Origin: Chrysoperla carnea
Lineage: Eukaryota; Arthropoda; Insecta; Neuroptera; Chrysopidae
NCBI RefSeq assembly: GCF_905475395.1
Contig: NC_058338.1
Coordinates: forward strand, 71,373,435 to 71,437,434
Length of the DNA: 64,000 bases
Reading direction: 5' to 3'
A model generated the notes under the pieces. The model made no database searches and was not told where the DNA came from. It saw nothing but the letters and a program-made list of their open reading frames with translations. The translations under genes were made by a program, and so were the position numbers. Within the stretch, counting starts at the first letter, position 1, and every line of letters begins with the position of its first letter. Shown piece after piece: positions 44,606 to 58,790 of this stretch.

Positions 44606-45714
44606 TATACATCCTATGTCATCCATATAAACATACCTACCTAGCAAGGTTACCTACCTACATGCACCTAGTTGGTTCTGTATGTAGCTGCTAAACCATT
44701 CTATTTGTTTGAAGATACCCTGCATCGATCTTACCCCAGAATTGTGTAATCCTGTTCTATGTTTACCATAAACAATAACTAAATTTGCCACCATGAGTTT
44801 GTACACTTTAAAACATTAAAAACTTGTCGACATCTAGATCATATGCATGTTTCGGATATCTGTATTTGCACCCATATTCTTAACGTGGAGTTTGCAAATA
44901 TAAAGTTTGGATAAAGTGAAAATTATTTTTAGCGTGTTTTATTTCAAATTGAGAATGACCGAGATAAATCTTATAAATAAGGAAGAAATCATACTCATAC
45001 TCGCATGTGATCTCATGAAATCGGTGGAGTCGGCGCAGTTATAACAAAAAAATATCAGTAAAAAAATGAATCAGATATATTTTAACTAAATATCTATTTA
45101 AGAAAAATTAACACCTCACTGATTGGCCGAAGTAAGCAGGTCGCATATCGGTACTATCAGATTACATCGTCAAGACTGTTAGCAACCCTCAACTGCCAAA
45201 GTTACATGCACGTATCTAACAAGGAATTTCAAAATAAAAATCTGGTCGAAATGGATACAGGGATAGTCAAAATGGAATAAGATATGACTAGAGTAATAAT
45301 TGAGATTAATAATTCATATTGATGACGACTATACTTTAATCGAAATATGTACCTATTTTTAATACAAAAAATTGATGTAGAACGTGGAAAGAAGTTCAAA
45401 AAAGCAATACATGAACTGTAAATTATTATCCAAAATTATAACATTCTTCAACTAATTCGTTTCGCATATTAACAACACCGAAATTTTTCGCGATTTCGAT
45501 ACTTCCTTTGGCCAATGAAGTAGATTAGATTATATTAGATTTGAGGTAGGAGTAAGTCTTAGAAGTGTATTCCGGTTTCCTCCTCTACACGACATAAATT
45601 GCAGAAATCGTTTTTTGTGAGATAGATGGCAAGCAGGTCAGAAAATCTTCTCAAATGATTTTTTCGTCGTTGTAAACGCTTTTTATATGAAAAGCAGGGT
45701 CTTTTGCAATAATA

Positions 45715-46199
45715 AGACCGTTGGACAGAAAGGGTTCTTCATTAAATGATTAATACATAGTTAAAATTTATTTCTGTGACTTTTTTCGAAAGTGATGCGT
45801 TTTCAAATGAGCAATATAACGTCATATTTAAGCTATTGGTCCTAAAAAACCCAGCAAGGAATTTGTCGGATACTATGACCACTTGATATCTTTAATAATT
45901 ATTAAACAATTAAATATTTTTTCCGACAAAAATACTGCACCGATAAGCTTGCAGGCTACTATCTCGAACATGCCATACTTAAGTTTTTTTTTCTTGAATA
46001 CATACATGGTTCACTTTTGCTGAATTGTTTAATAATTATTAATGTTATCAAGTGGTGATAGAGCGACAGCTTAAATTTACGTTATCATGCTCATTTGAAA
46101 GCGAAGCACTATCGAAAAAAGTAGAAGACAGAAGTACGGTCACAAAATTTAAAGTATGTATTAATCATTTAACAAATTACCCTTTCTGTTCCACGGTCT
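45715..46199. mobile_element. Foldback element (about 485 bp)
   Basis: AGACCGTTGGACAGAAAGGG faces CCCTTTCTGTTCCACGGTCT. ATGATTAATACATAGTTAAAATTT faces AAATTTAAAGTATGTATTAATCAT, and TTAATAATTATTAAACAATT near the centre is mirrored by AATTGTTTAATAATTATTAA. No coding sequence. Confidence 0.75.
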
Positions 46200-46865
46200 A
46201 AATGGCATTCACAATCAAGTAAAAGTTGCATGTTGTAAACTATTGATTGTGCTTGGCGTACTCATATTCGTAGTGGTATAATATGTATCATCGATTCTCG
46301 TCATTTCTCTTATATCTTCTGCTATCTTGCAGTTCCTACGTGAACAAATATTATTCATAGTCCAGTTATACCTACCTCGTCTATAGTCCTCAGTTTACAT
46401 ATATACATATTATATATAACACACATGGATAAGGATATGTAGGTTAGGAAATTGTTTTCGATGTGCTCAGTATACAATATTGAGATCATATTAGATATTG
46501 TATGTACATAGACATATCGGAACGAAAACTTACAAAGTGTTTTATATAATAATATTGTCATGAAGTTAACTTTGCTTTTTGACTACTTTTTAAAATTAAA
46601 GTAAAAAGGGGAACAAATATATTGTGGATTTCATTAACATGGACATGTAAGAGATTGCTCTTACATCTGAAAATGCTGAAATCTAAAATAAGAAATAAAA
46701 TCAAATAACTATGTTTGAGAATTTATTCAGCAATTATATAGAGTACAAAAACAGGTGTTGCTTAGGTAATATTTGTCTACAAAGAAAAGTCGTATCTATC
46801 AAATGTACATACATTCGATAGAAACGCAATTGCAATGTCGTTACAGACACAAAATCCGCAATAAA

Positions 46866-47370
46866 CAAGTGAAAATAAACAATTAACTGAGCTAATTGTT
46901 GAAATATTCTGTATAGACAGTGTTAAATATGAGTGCTTGCGTTAATTTTAATAAATTAGATAAGTTAAAAAAACCAACAAATTTATGGTTGTCTTTCAGC
47001 CGCCATTTGTCCTAGTCTCTAACAGTACGTGCAAATTTTCATTTCTCTATCTTTTGTAGTTTTTGAGGAAATGGACTTCAAAGTTTTACCCTAATTTGTT
47101 CTAAACGGGAAAACAATAACGTTTACGAAAATTTGTTTCAAGCTAAAGTTGTTTATTTTTTATAAGGGAAATTTTTTACAGTTAAACTTTTGTTCTATCG
47201 CTAACGGTTTGCAAGATGAGTCTTAGATATTTAAGACCCAATTGATGTTGCTCAATTCCGATTTAAAATTTAATTTTTGCGTCTTGAGCACCCTAAAAAA
47301 ATTTAAGCTTGATATGTCTTTTTGTTTTTGAGCTATTGTGTTGACGGGCGGGCAAACGGAAATTTAAGTA
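46866..47370 (+). repeat. Interspersed repeat family R1, copy 3 (diverged)
   Basis: CAAGTGAAAATAAACAATTAACTGAGCTAATTGTT, GTTTCAAGCTAAAGTTGTTT and TCTATCGCTAACGGTTTGCAAG follow the family order, but the 3' part is lost after GACGGGCGGGCAAACGG. It also holds an unrelated insertion of about 150 bases near 46930-47100. Confidence 0.7.
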
Positions 47371-47497
47371 ATAAATGTTGGTTTTTTAGTCAATAAGTGC
47401 TTTTAAAAATGTTTTACCATTTACATAAAATTTTTTATCAATATTCCTCAAGCTTTAGGCTTTAAAATCAAATCTTTGGTATCATTTTCAATTCACG

Positions 47498-47785
47498 GTA
47501 TCAAAATACTTTAAAGGGTGAAATGAAAATGATAAAAAAAAATTATTAATTTTATTTATAAATTAATCATCCTTTTATACGTCTTTCGTGAAAAATTCGT
47601 ATCGATTTTCTGTACGCTTTATGTGCTCTTTCTTTGACTGACTTTGATAGTTAATTTTTCCTAAACCGTTCAGAGAATAGATATGAATTCACAAAAGGCG
47701 TATAAAAGGATGATTAATTGATAAATAAAATTTCAAATTTTTGGATTATTTTCATTTTTTCAGTATCGAAATACCTTAATAGGAT
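47498..47785. mobile_element. Foldback MITE
   Basis: GGTATCAAAATACTTTAAAGG at the left is mirrored by CAGTATCGAAATACCTTAAT at the right. Inner arms TTATAAATTAATCATCCTTTTATACG and CGTATAAAAGGATGATTAATTGATAA (near 47560 and 47698) are strongly complementary. Non-coding. Confidence 0.72.
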
Positions 47786-48257
47786 ATGTTCTATGTCCAA
47801 GTTAACGGCAGTGGTAAATCTGAAGTCGGACAAAATGATCAATTTTAAATATTAGTCTAAAGGTCGTTTGTGTGTCTTTTAATAATTCTGCCTATCCGAG
47901 TAAAAACAAATAAACTTTAGTTAAAACAAATCAAAGCAATGACTCTATGATGATTATTGTTATATTAAACACGCTGTATATTTGTGAATGTATATATGGT
48001 ATGAACATAATACTAAATTTGACTTGTGGTAGACTAAAATTCATTATCATTCGCTATCATACATTCATACACATAGTTTGTTTTAAATTAAAATATATAG
48101 TTTATATTTTAGGTCTACAGAAAATTTGTCAAGTGTGTGCTTTAAATCATATCTACTACGAATAATATGAGTAGGTATTAACCAAGAAGATTATCCTTAT
48201 ATGAAATGATTTAAACTGAAAATAATATTTTTAAGTTAGTCATGTCAAGAACAAAAA

Positions 48258-48813
48258 CAAGTGAAAACAAACAATTGACTGAATTAATTGTTGAAATACC
48301 ATGCATAGTCAGTGTTGATTTCTTTATCACATAACACATAAAAACATGTGACTCATACATAATCAAGTATAGTACATATTATAAAATTTCCGCCTAATTG
48401 GCGCCCTCACGGGTAAACAGTGATACTTACGAAAAAATGTTTCAAACAAATTTGTTTAATTTTTGATAAGGAACATTTTTTATACTTAAACTTTTGTTCT
48501 ATCTCTAACGGTTTACAAGCTGGGTCCTACGGACCCAAGACCCAATTGACCTATGATGCTCATTTACGAAATTGACCTCACTTTTTACGTCCTGAGTACG
48601 CTGTAAAAATTTCAGCTCGATATCTTTTTTCGTTTTTGAGTTATCGTGTCCACAGACGGACGGACGGACGGACAACCGGAAATGGACTAATTAGGTGATT
48701 CTATGTCTATGAACACATATACCAAAATTTTTTATAGCATCAATATTTTTAGGCGTTACAAACTTTGGACTAAACTTAATATACTATGTATATTTCATAT
48801 ATACATGGTATAA
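48258..48813 (+). repeat. Interspersed repeat family R1, copy 4 (most complete)
   Basis: Contains every block: CAAGTGAAAACAAACAATTG at the start, CACGGGTAAACAGTGATACT, ATCTCTAACGGTTTACAAGC, GACGGACGGACGGACGGAC, AAATGGACTAATTAGGTGAT, and TATTTCATATATACATGGTA at the end. Best reference copy in the window. Confidence 0.85.
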
Positions 48814-48819
48814 AAATAA

Positions 48820-50600
48820 ATGTGTTGACCAAAAAAACAAAAACAAATTAATTAATTAGAAATAATTTTGGTAACGTTTATTAGAGCAAAAATTTAAAAT
48901 TAAATCTAAAATTCATGGCTAATACCTCTGAAATCATAATAATATTACAAATCAATGCATGCTTGCAAAATAACTAACAGAAGATTTTTTAAAGAATTTA
49001 CAGATGATAACACTGTCGACCACGTCGTTTGTTTGTCAAAAATGATCTGTTCAAAGTTAGACTCAAGAAAACCGAAATTTCTATGTTCAATTCAAATTTG
49101 TCGCTTAAAAATGGCCATATCCATATGATTCAAAAATTCACAATCAGCGCACAAAATAACCCCTTAAAAAGGACTATGAGCCATTCGCATTTTTTTTTCG
49201 AAACGGGTTCAATTTTTACTACTATGCTAATGGCTTAAAACTGCTTAAAAACAGGATATTTTGGCGTAAAAAGGAGGTTGGGGCTAAGAAGTTGACAACC
49301 TAAAAAGTACATACTGGACACTATAACTCAACTCCCATCAATTTTTAAAACTCTCATTTCATTTGGAGGGGCAGGATGTAAAGGCTTAAAAATTACGAAA
49401 AAACATTATCTTGTGGTATAAAAAGGAAGTTGGTGTTGCTGGAAATTTAACAGCACCGAAAGACAGGAAACCGATTCTGTGGCAGATCACGGATATTTAC
49501 ACTTGCTTATCACGTTTGCTGTCATTTTTCTATATTTTTACTAAGTTCACTGTAAAGAATTTTTACTGTATTAACAATAAATATATTTATATATTATATT
49601 CCTTAAAGTGAACTAATTTTAGTTTTGTATAGAAAAAACTACATAGCTGATGAGTCCTTTGGGACTAATAACTGATTTTTATCACCTTTAATGTGATCCA
49701 TTAACATAATTTTTTGTGTAGCAGAAGCAGCATACTTTTCTTTTCTTAAAAAAAAAACACATTCATTTAATTTCCATTATTAGATAGATAAAAAAAAAGC
49801 CACTATATTCCTTATATACCTAGCCTTCCTATCCTATATGTATATAACTAGCCTTCCTACATAGATAGCTCTAAAGTTGTTTTTTGGGTAATTTCAAGTT
49901 GTTGTTAATATTTAATAGTAATATCTTTCATTATATTTTATAATAAAAATAATAATAATCGGTCTAATGTTATTATTTTCTTGCACATACAACGTAAAGG
50001 AAGTTTTGCAACCTAAATATCCATTTTAAACATTCTTGAATCTATTTTGACTAGTTTCGGTGTGACGGTTGTACAATACGTACGTGGGTTTATTTCATAA
50101 AATTTCGGAATTTTAAGGTGTGTGTAAGAAAAAAGAATGCTATAGAAATCTTAAGGTTCAAAATCTAAGGTTCAGTATATGGGGTATTTTATTTACTTGT
50201 CTTGGATTAATGTGAAAAAATATGGAAAACAGTTGTTACAGTTAAATTTTTTGAGTAAAGAAAGAAGAAATCAAATAAAAAACCAGATTTGAAATTTGTA
50301 TTTTTTAATTGTTTTTACGAAGACATTCGACAAAAAATTTAGCGAAACCCATCCTGTTTGTTATTTTTCTGAAAAAAAAATTTGGTACTCAATTAAAATA
50401 AATGATGCAGGACACTACCTCTGAACGCCGTGACATAAGTTACTTTCCTCTGAGCCTTATTGCTTTTATTGCTTTTTTGCAGAAATCCGCTAAAAGTAAG
50501 GCTAAGACAAACAGAGATACAACTTTTTAGATAAATATTTCTTACTGACGCAATTTTTTCTACAACTGATAAATAAATTTTGTCTTGGAAAATAAATTTT
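48820..50600. other. Gene-free spacer
   Basis: No supported gene. Short open frames lack family features. A two-unit CCTAGCCTTCCTA/ACTAGCCTTCCTA duplication lies near 49820-49860. Confidence 0.4.
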
Positions 50601-50609
50601 GTCTTCAAT

Positions 50610-51060
50610 TCAGGTAGCGCCAAGGCAAGTTTAGACTTTAGAAGGCAAGTGGTTGAAATTACTTGTACCTTATTTTCGAAAAAGAAGAATAAAGTTTTTC
50701 GATATCTTAGATATTTTCCGAAAATATATTGTCAAGTTATCAAGTAACACAATTCATCATCAAAATTGAAAAAATATATTTTTTAAATTTGTGTCCTCAC
50801 TACCGTGCTCATACATCCTTAATTAGTCGGGCACAACATATTTTTTTGGTTTTCAATAATTTATTAAGGTTTTATTTTTATTTAAAATAACTTTTTTTTT
50901 AATTTCCACCGATTAGTTTTGGAGAAATCTATGAAAACATACCATCCATCTACCGTTTTCCCATAAGACCAATGTTAAATATGCCTACTTTTGAAGTCAT
51001 TTCTTTATTTATATAATCGGGCAACACCCCTAAAATTTTGAAAATTAATTCAGACTTAGT
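50610..51060 (+). repeat. Interspersed repeat family R4, copy 1
   Basis: TCACTACCGTGCTCATACAT, TTTCAATAATTTATTAAGGT, TTTGGAGAAATCTATGAAAA, ACCATCCATCTACCGTTTTC and TGTTAAATATGCCTACTTTT occur here and, in the same order, at 55988-56470. The right terminus seen in copy 2 is missing. Confidence 0.8.
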
Positions 51061-51069
51061 CCAACTTAA

Positions 51070-54000
51070 TATACCTGTTTCAAATATACCTTTCAGGAAA
51101 ATTAATAATGATCGAAGATCCATTATCATCAAGGTACAACACTTCATCCTTCTGACAGTTGAAAATATTCATTTCTGGCTGGTAACGAAGCATGTTTCTA
51201 TTATATATCAAACCGTGAGCACATGATGTGATTCTCAAGATTAATTTTGGTTAAGTTTCGAGGATAAATAAAGAATTTCATACATTCGTCATCATCCAAG
51301 ATAAAAATCTTTAACTTTCTTTGTTACCAAATTTACCTTTATCAATTCTCAAGATGGTAAAATTTTGCATTATAGTGGGCTCACGGTCTTTATGCAACAG
51401 AAATAAAAGCTGTTTCTACAATAATAACAATAGCTCCTTATTTAATAAAATATAAATAATTTAACTTACCAAGCAGGTAACTTTTATTACCTGATATAAA
51501 TTAAATTTATAATTTAGGATTATAATAAATAATATTTAAAGTCATCGTTATCACAATAATTATTTACTTTTTATTATGTAGCTAAAATAAATTTTTTAAA
51601 TTTAGAAATGCTGATTTTTAAAAATAGCTAAAAGATGCATTCAATGATTTAATGTTATTACACTAATGTTATTATGTTTATGTTTAGTAGGTATTATAAT
51701 ACAGAGTGTTTCGACCATTGAAAAAAGCAGGTGAATATATTCCGAAACAGTTAGAAATTACATAGAAATCAACTTTTTCATCCAATTATTATTTACTCTA
51801 AAATTACTTTTAAGAAGTTAAATAAGCCATGATGGTACCTTGAATCTAACATCATTATGTACCATTGATATGGCAATAGGAATTTAATTTTTCGATATTC
51901 TTGTTTTTTGTGAATTTCCAGGTAAATGTAAGGAAAATATCAATGAGAAATAGTAGTTTAATTTTCGAATCATTAAAAGTACCTACCAGTTGAAACTATT
52001 CCTGGATGTTCAAAGTAGTAGAAACGTGTAGAATTTTCAATGTTTCGAATACAAACATTCTCTTTTCTAAGTTTCAGATACAGTGTTGTACCATGGGTCA
52101 CTTCTAGAACATTTTCGGAATTCTCTTGAGTGATAAAACTTGAATTTTATCGACTAATATGTACAATGAAATAAATCAAAGACAAAAATCATGATTTTAA
52201 AATTAATATTTCCATAAACGGTATCACGGGATGGCTTGATAAATTTTCAGAGAAGCAATTTTGAAAAATGTTGCAAACAGAAATTTCAAGGGCCAGAAAA
52301 TGTATTTAATAACCATATTTGAATGATTTCGTAAAACATTGTGGTCGAAAATTTTTTTTGTAAATATCGAAACATGATATTGTAGAATGTAAAAGTATTC
52401 CTATAAAGTAACGGAACACCTGGATATTTTTTTTTTGAAGAGCTACTTTTTTTAAAGGCCATTCTTAAGTAATTTCTAACCAGGAATTTAAATAATGGTA
52501 ACCTTAGTTTTGATTTTGATGTTTCTAATGGCATTCCTTTTTCCATCTTGGGAATGGAAAAATTGATTTGAAATTATATTTAATTCCCGTGAAGTATAGA
52601 AAAAGATTGGTAAATGCTTAGACAATTATTGTTATATTTATAGTCCCGGAACCTCGTAAGACCCACTTAAGTTGAAAACGCCATAAATTATTTCAATTAA
52701 TTTTTTTTTAAATCGCTCTGAGTAAAATAATTCATCATTCATTGGTAATACAAATTTTATAAACTTATCATACTTAAGTCGTTCTAAAACTGAATAAAAC
52801 TTAATTAAAAAAAGGTATTGATGGGCTATGTTGGGAATTAATTTGCCAAAGAAGGCCCGTTACAAAACTATGTAAAATTATCATTTTATTGCGTTTTATT
52901 TATTAATACGTTTGTCCATTTACATTTTTATTATTAATTAAATCATTGAAAATAAAAAAAATTCAAAATTGTGTAAAAAAACGGGATGTGGCCCATCTTA
53001 GGCTTATCAAAACTCAAAATTGCTACAAAACATAAATTGTTTTCTTAAATAAAAATATCGTACAGGATAAGATCTATCATATTCATTTATAACAAAATAT
53101 AATGAAAAAGGAGTTGAATCAGTCATTTATTTTCAGTTATGATATTTTGTGGGTCATATTTAATAATAAAATACAATATTCATAAACTTAGAAAGGCCTG
53201 GGCCCGGGCCTTCTTAGGGAACCACGCACCGGGCCATCATAGAACACTTTACACAATTGTAGCAAATTCCTGGTAAAAAATTAATTATCCAATAAAAAAC
53301 TAAAAATTATCTTTCAATCAATGTTCAAACTTTTTGGTATGAAAATGATTAGCTGATAATAAAAATTTTAAAACTATTTTAGCTACTTTTTAAAAATCGT
53401 TTGATTCACTAATTAAAAAACATGCACTGACTTTGTTATTCCAATGAAACTAATACACAACGCTAAAATAGCGGCATACTTGTGTTTGGGTGGGATTGCC
53501 TCTTTGTCTGTGATAGTTATTACACACGCTCACGAAATATGAACTAAATTAGTCTTTGCATACTTATATTTTTTTAATGTGTGCTAGCATATGGACTTGG
53601 ACCATTAACGGTTCAAGTACCATATTTGATTTTGTATTTTTTAGAAGATATTTGTAATTAATTTTTGTCCGGGCAGAGAATTTTTGAAGCTTTTATCTTA
53701 TTTCGAATGCTTTATTGGTTAAGGATCTTAAAAAGAAATTAAAACTCAATTTTATATCATTATTTCGTTGAAGGTGTAAAGGAAGTTCATATTGTAGTTT
53801 TTTTTTTTTTTTATTGAATCGTTAAATATTTTCAGCTTACATTTATAGATGATACATTTTAAATGAATAGTCGTATACAAGATATGAAGTCGAGATATAG
53901 GTAAGTAACTTATTCTTGAACTATGTCCGTTAGTTCACGTTACACTACGTTGCTGATGTACACCACCACTTTGCATTGCACACTTGCACACCGTTAGAGA

Positions 54001-54690
54001 GAGCGCATTAACGGTTTGCTAGTGGTTATTCTTATTCATACCTTTAAAACTTCCTTACAGTTTAATTTAATAAATTTATGATATGATGAGCAGTTTCTTG
54101 TCCGGAAAATTTAAATGCTATTTTACGGTTCATGTTTCATTCCAAGACCTCGAAACACTCCACTATTTAGTATTTAAACTATTCTACACAGATACTGACT
54201 ATTACTTGTATACTATTGTTGTTGTTCGAAGCCGCTACTTTACGATTTTACTCAAAATGGTTGTACTGGGTGGCAACCTTATACGTGTATATCTATAACA
54301 GGGTTCAAGTTATACAAAACACACGGAAAATTGTTCCTTGATATAGATTTTTTAGAAAATGTGAAAGAAAATAAAAAAATTATACATATCTATCGGAAAT
54401 TTTGAGCTTGATAACTTTATTTTGGCCTATTTTTTCTCTACAATGCATAGTTTTCGAATAAATTGCAAAAAAAGTGTGAAAAACATGAAAAAGCCATAAA
54501 ACAATATGCTCTAAAAATAAGTAAGAAGTTTGAAACTGCCGAAATGGTGAAAAAAGTTTACAATTGTAAAAAAATATTCATTTTTAACTTTCCAGAGGAA
54601 GTTAATGTAATAGGGTCGATTTTGAAAATTTCCAGTTTTATATATTTTCGCGGTTTCAAGGCCTTAATATTCGAATCAAACCTTTTCAAT
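51070..54690. other. Gene-free AT-rich spacer
   Basis: No supported coding region or bounded mobile element. A poly(T) tract lies near 53799-53812. Confidence 0.4.
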
Positions 54691-54692
54691 GT

Positions 54693-54735
54693 AATGTGTG
54701 TGTGTGTGTAGGTATGTGCGTATGTGCGTATGTTC
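54693..54735 (+). repeat. TG-rich microsatellite
   Basis: Runs of GTGTGTGTGTGT followed by TATGTGCGTATGTGCGTATG units, then TTTCGCCTCGATTATCTCGCG. This combination often marks the end of a dispersed repeat. Confidence 0.6.
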
Positions 54736-54739
54736 GTTC

Positions 54740-55987
54740 AGATTCTTTCGCCTCGATTATCTCGCGAAAAAGTTTTGACATTAACACGTGCTTGGGATTA
54801 TTCGACGCGTAATCGCGTATTTAAAAACTGAAAGAGTTTTCAACGGAATTAGTTGAGCTGTTTTTTAATGGTAATAAAAAAACTGGAAAAAACTTAATAA
54901 ACAAAATCTGAAAAGTGGATAAAACACAATCATTTATTAAATTTATGGAGATAATGATCGTTACAGCATTATCTGCAGTATATGCTCGAAGAATAATCTA
55001 TGAAGGCAACAAGACCTTTTTAATACTAAATAGAATTTTGTTTGTTAATTTAGTGATCGTTAATCTTAGTGTTATTCATTAAGTCATTGTGTATAGTGAG
55101 TAATTAGTATAGTAGTGAGAAAAGTAGTTAGTATAGTTGTTGTGTGTTCTACTAATATCCCTCTGCTTTAAGCAAGTGGATTTTAGTGAATAAAAATTCG
55201 ACATTTATGTATAAAATTAATGATCATTTCAGCATAAATTGCAAGACATGTTCGAAACATGATCTATAAATGTTAACAAGACCTTTTTATAACTTTTATT
55301 ATACAGGGAAGTTTTTCGTGTGGGCCTTGAGGGTCGCACCTGACTCAATTTATTATTCTTGTAAACAAGACGAGACAGTTACAAACTTCCTGGCTTGTTT
55401 TCGTAGACAATAAAAGGTTTTCTAGACACTTTTTTTCAATTTTTGTTTTTTATCTTTTTCGGTATAATCATCGATTTAAAAAAAAAAATTCGCAATTAAA
55501 TTTCATTTTACACACAAATGGATTCTGACTTAAAAATTTAGTGTAATTAAAATATAGATAAAATAAATATGGATGCAAAATAATAAATTTCATCAGTGGT
55601 TTGAATTAATTGCATAATAATTATATAAAAAATAAAAAATTTATGTTATTTATTTGACCTCAACGAGGTGAGATGAGAATAGAATGAGATGGGGTTGATG
55701 GTGTAAATGATTGCACTGGTTGGTTGTTCTACAATAATAATTTATAAAACCTCAAATGAATTGTTAAAAATAATTTTATGAATGATGCTATCAAAATGAC
55801 AAAAATGTTTAAAATACCACTAAATAACTATAAAATAATTAAAGTTTTAACAACATATCATTCAAATAAAAAAATATTGTATAAGAGGGAGAAAGTAAAT
55901 TGAGCACTTTTTATTTTTATTTTCGTTTGAATAAATATATTAATAATTTTATTTTTGCATTTCCGTTCTACCTTTCAAATTGTTTAA
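54740..55987. other. Gene-free spacer
   Basis: No supported gene. AT-rich, with a weak repeated TGTTCGAAACATGATCTATAA/TGCTCGAAGAATAATCTATG similarity near 54985 and 55250. Confidence 0.35.
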
Positions 55988-56470
55988 GGTAGTACGAGCG
56001 CCAAGTCAAGTTTAAACTTGTCGTAGAAATTATTTGTATCTTATTTTTAACTTCGATGATGGATATTGAAAAATTGTTTTCTTACTTTTCGTCTTATATT
56101 GTCAAGTTATAACATAAGTCACCATCAAAATTGAATATATTTATTTTTTTCAATTTGTGTCTTCACTACCGTGCTCATACATCCTTAATAAGTACAACGA
56201 GTTTGTTGTTTTCAATAATTTATTAAGGTTTTAACTTTAATTTAAATAGTTATTTTTAATTTCCAACGACTAGTTTTGGAGAAATCTATGAAAACATACC
56301 ATCCATCTACTGTTTTCCTATAAGACCAATGTTAAATATGCCTACTTTTGAAGTCATTTTTTCATTTAAATTATCGGGCAACCCTTCCTAAAATTTTCAA
56401 AATAGATTTAGACTTACTTCATATAAAAAAATTAAGCTTTTTATTCAAAACTGCCCTGGCGCTCGTACAT
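55988..56470 (+). mobile_element. Family R4, copy 2: MITE with GTACGAGCGCCA ends
   Basis: AGTACGAGCGCCAAGTCAAG at the left is inverted at the right as CTGCCCTGGCGCTCGTAC, which gives terminal inverted repeats. The interior matches copy 1 at 50610-51060. No transposase frame. Confidence 0.78.
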
Positions 56471-56904
56471 CCATAATAAAATAGATCGTCCATAAACTTC
56501 AGTGTTAAGTACGAAGTCAATATTTGGAATTTGTTAAGAACATATCAAAATTTGTGTGGACGTAGTCGTTAGTTATTAACAGAGCAGAGACTTTTGAGGT
56601 TCTGGTCCCAACAAAGTTTAATCCGCTAGTTTAAAATTGATAAATAACTGATGAACTATTGATTCTAATTATCGACTCTTATACAGAGGCAATAAAACTG
56701 ATTTTCGAACCAATGTCGACAGTGTAGAAGATGTCCATTAACTTCCTATTACTAAGAAAAGTTAAATTAATGAATTATCACTGGTTCAATATCAAATTTG
56801 GTCAGAATACGATTAGACACAATCTCATTGGTTAAAATAATCAGTTTAATAAATATGGTGGGAGCGCAAATAAATGTATGGTACATGATGAGAATAAGGT
56901 TTTG

Positions 56905-57185
56905 TCCTAAATTTGAAAAATTGGTTTATACGTTACATTTAGTATCTGATTTACACTAAGAAAGTATTATTTATAAAAAAAAACTATTTAACTTATGTAT
57001 TTTGCATTTTTAAATAGCAATTCAAATTAACTTTTAAAACAGTGTAGAGTTTCATGGCGTCCTGAATGACATCAAACGGTGACATGCAATCATTTTTGTG
57101 TATGCAAGTTTACTAGTATTTGGAACTTTACATGTTTTTGTATTTGTAAGCTTACATAGCCTTTCATATGCCGGTACGTAGTACC
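56905..57185 (-). repeat. Interspersed repeat family R5, copy 1 (inverted relative to copy 2)
   Basis: Its complement matches 62107-62412 block by block: TACGTACCGGCATATGAAAG, GATGTCATTCAGGACGCCAT, TTAATTTGAATTGCTATTT, AAAATGCAAAATACATAAG and AACGTATAAACCAATTTTTC. Confidence 0.78.
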
Positions 57186-57461
57186 TTCAAAGTACATTTT
57201 ATTGGTGTTTGCTGTCACGTGATCGGATTTTAATTTATTAAAAAAAAATTCTTAAATTTTATAAAATATTTAAAGAAATAAATTTTGTGTTTTGTTATCT
57301 ACATGTCATGATTAACCATTAGAAACTTTTATCGAGCCGATTTACTCTTAGTAGACAAAAGCCTATTGATATGTTATATACTTTATTGCGTTTCTATTAC
57401 TTATTTACAGAACCTATAAAATGCTTTTGACGTTTTTAGAATATAAACGTAACAAATATTT

Positions 57462-57550
57462 CCCAATGACTGATCAATTATTTATTTCCAAAAGTGAATA
57501 TTTTTTCTTCCCCAATGACTGATTAATTATTTATTTTCAAAAGTGGTTTG
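57462..57550 (+). repeat. Two-unit tandem repeat (period 49)
   Basis: CCCAATGACTGATCAATTAT at 57462 recurs as CCCAATGACTGATTAATTAT at 57511, each followed by TTATTTCCAAAAGTG or TTATTTTCAAAAGTG. Confidence 0.8.
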
Positions 57551-58639
57551 TTTAGAGTGGAATAGTATTTCATTTAAATAAATTTCCCCAGCTGGATATA
57601 CGGTAGCGCATTCTAACAACATAACTATCAGTAAATTAGTAATGGTTTGATCTTCTGTTAGATTTTAGCTTCAGTTAGCCACTTTAATGATCGCAACATG
57701 AATCGAAAACGAACCAAAATCAGCCTCATCCTATATAAACCATCTATAATGAAGGTAAGTAATCTTGGTAAGACAGCAAGTTGGTATTTTTAGCCGTGGC
57801 TCCTGCGCCGAATTCAGAGAAACTGAATTTTTTGCCTGTCACATATGCTAATAGAAGGTCATTGACAACATGACAACATTCATATACTACGTAAAAGATT
57901 GTAGATACAGTGATAATGAACTTCATTTCATGTTATTAAATTTTTCAATTCACGTATACATAAGCATATATAGAAGATTTAATCTTTTTTTCAAACCTTA
58001 ACAATGTGATTGGATTTCCTGAATTATTTATCGAAAAAAATGGAGAAAAGTAAAAAATATGGCTGACGTAGATTCCCTTCTAGTTTGTTATTAAATAGTA
58101 TTAGTAAGTCATTGGAAATATTATAACCAGAAAATTTTTTCTATTTGAGAACTTTTAGTTAGAAACCTCTGCTTGAGTTGCTTGAGTAAGTTTCCAATTT
58201 ACATGCATCTATAAAAAGAACTCAGTAACAAAATAAATTTTTATTATCCCATTCGTTTATTCATTTATCCACCATATATTTTTACGTGTTTTTTGTTTTT
58301 AGCATGTAATTGAAATTGTATGAATTTCAATTATTTATTTTATTTTGGACAAAAAATATCTTGTTTATAATAGTAATTAATTTTGAATTATTTTTATAAT
58401 TAAATACATTTTACAATAAGCTATGACACTTATGATACGTACTACTATCAACTTCATAGATTATGAAAATAACTGCCTTAAAATTTGCAATATTAATTAT
58501 TTTATTTTAACAATGATGTATAGCTTTGCATGCAAGAAGCCTTGAGTAGAAGAAGCCTACATATGTTCATAAAATTCAATCAGTATTTGTGAATATTTCT
58601 TTAAATATTAGTTTTGTAAAAAAAATAATGGAGATCATC

Positions 58640-58790
58640 AATAATTTATCAAATAAACCCCGACAAATGCGATTTATTCCTTTTAAACCGATTTTTAGAA
58701 ACTCAGCTACAAAATGTTCTCAATCAAGTCTGTTCGACCGTTTAGGGGCTACGATGCCACTGAGAAACACACAGACGCACAGATAAACTC
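58640..58790 (+). repeat. Interspersed repeat family R6, copy 1
   Basis: CCCCGACAAATGCGATTTAT through GGGGCTACGATGCCACTGAG and ACACACAGACGCACAG. The CTACGATGCCAC-CAGACAGAC ending recurs in two more copies nearby. This ending is widespread in insect genomes. Confidence 0.6.

Noticed and set aside
54083..54298. 71-codon frame near 54.1 kb
   Set aside because: Random-looking composition in AT-rich spacer, with no splice partners or homology that I recognise.
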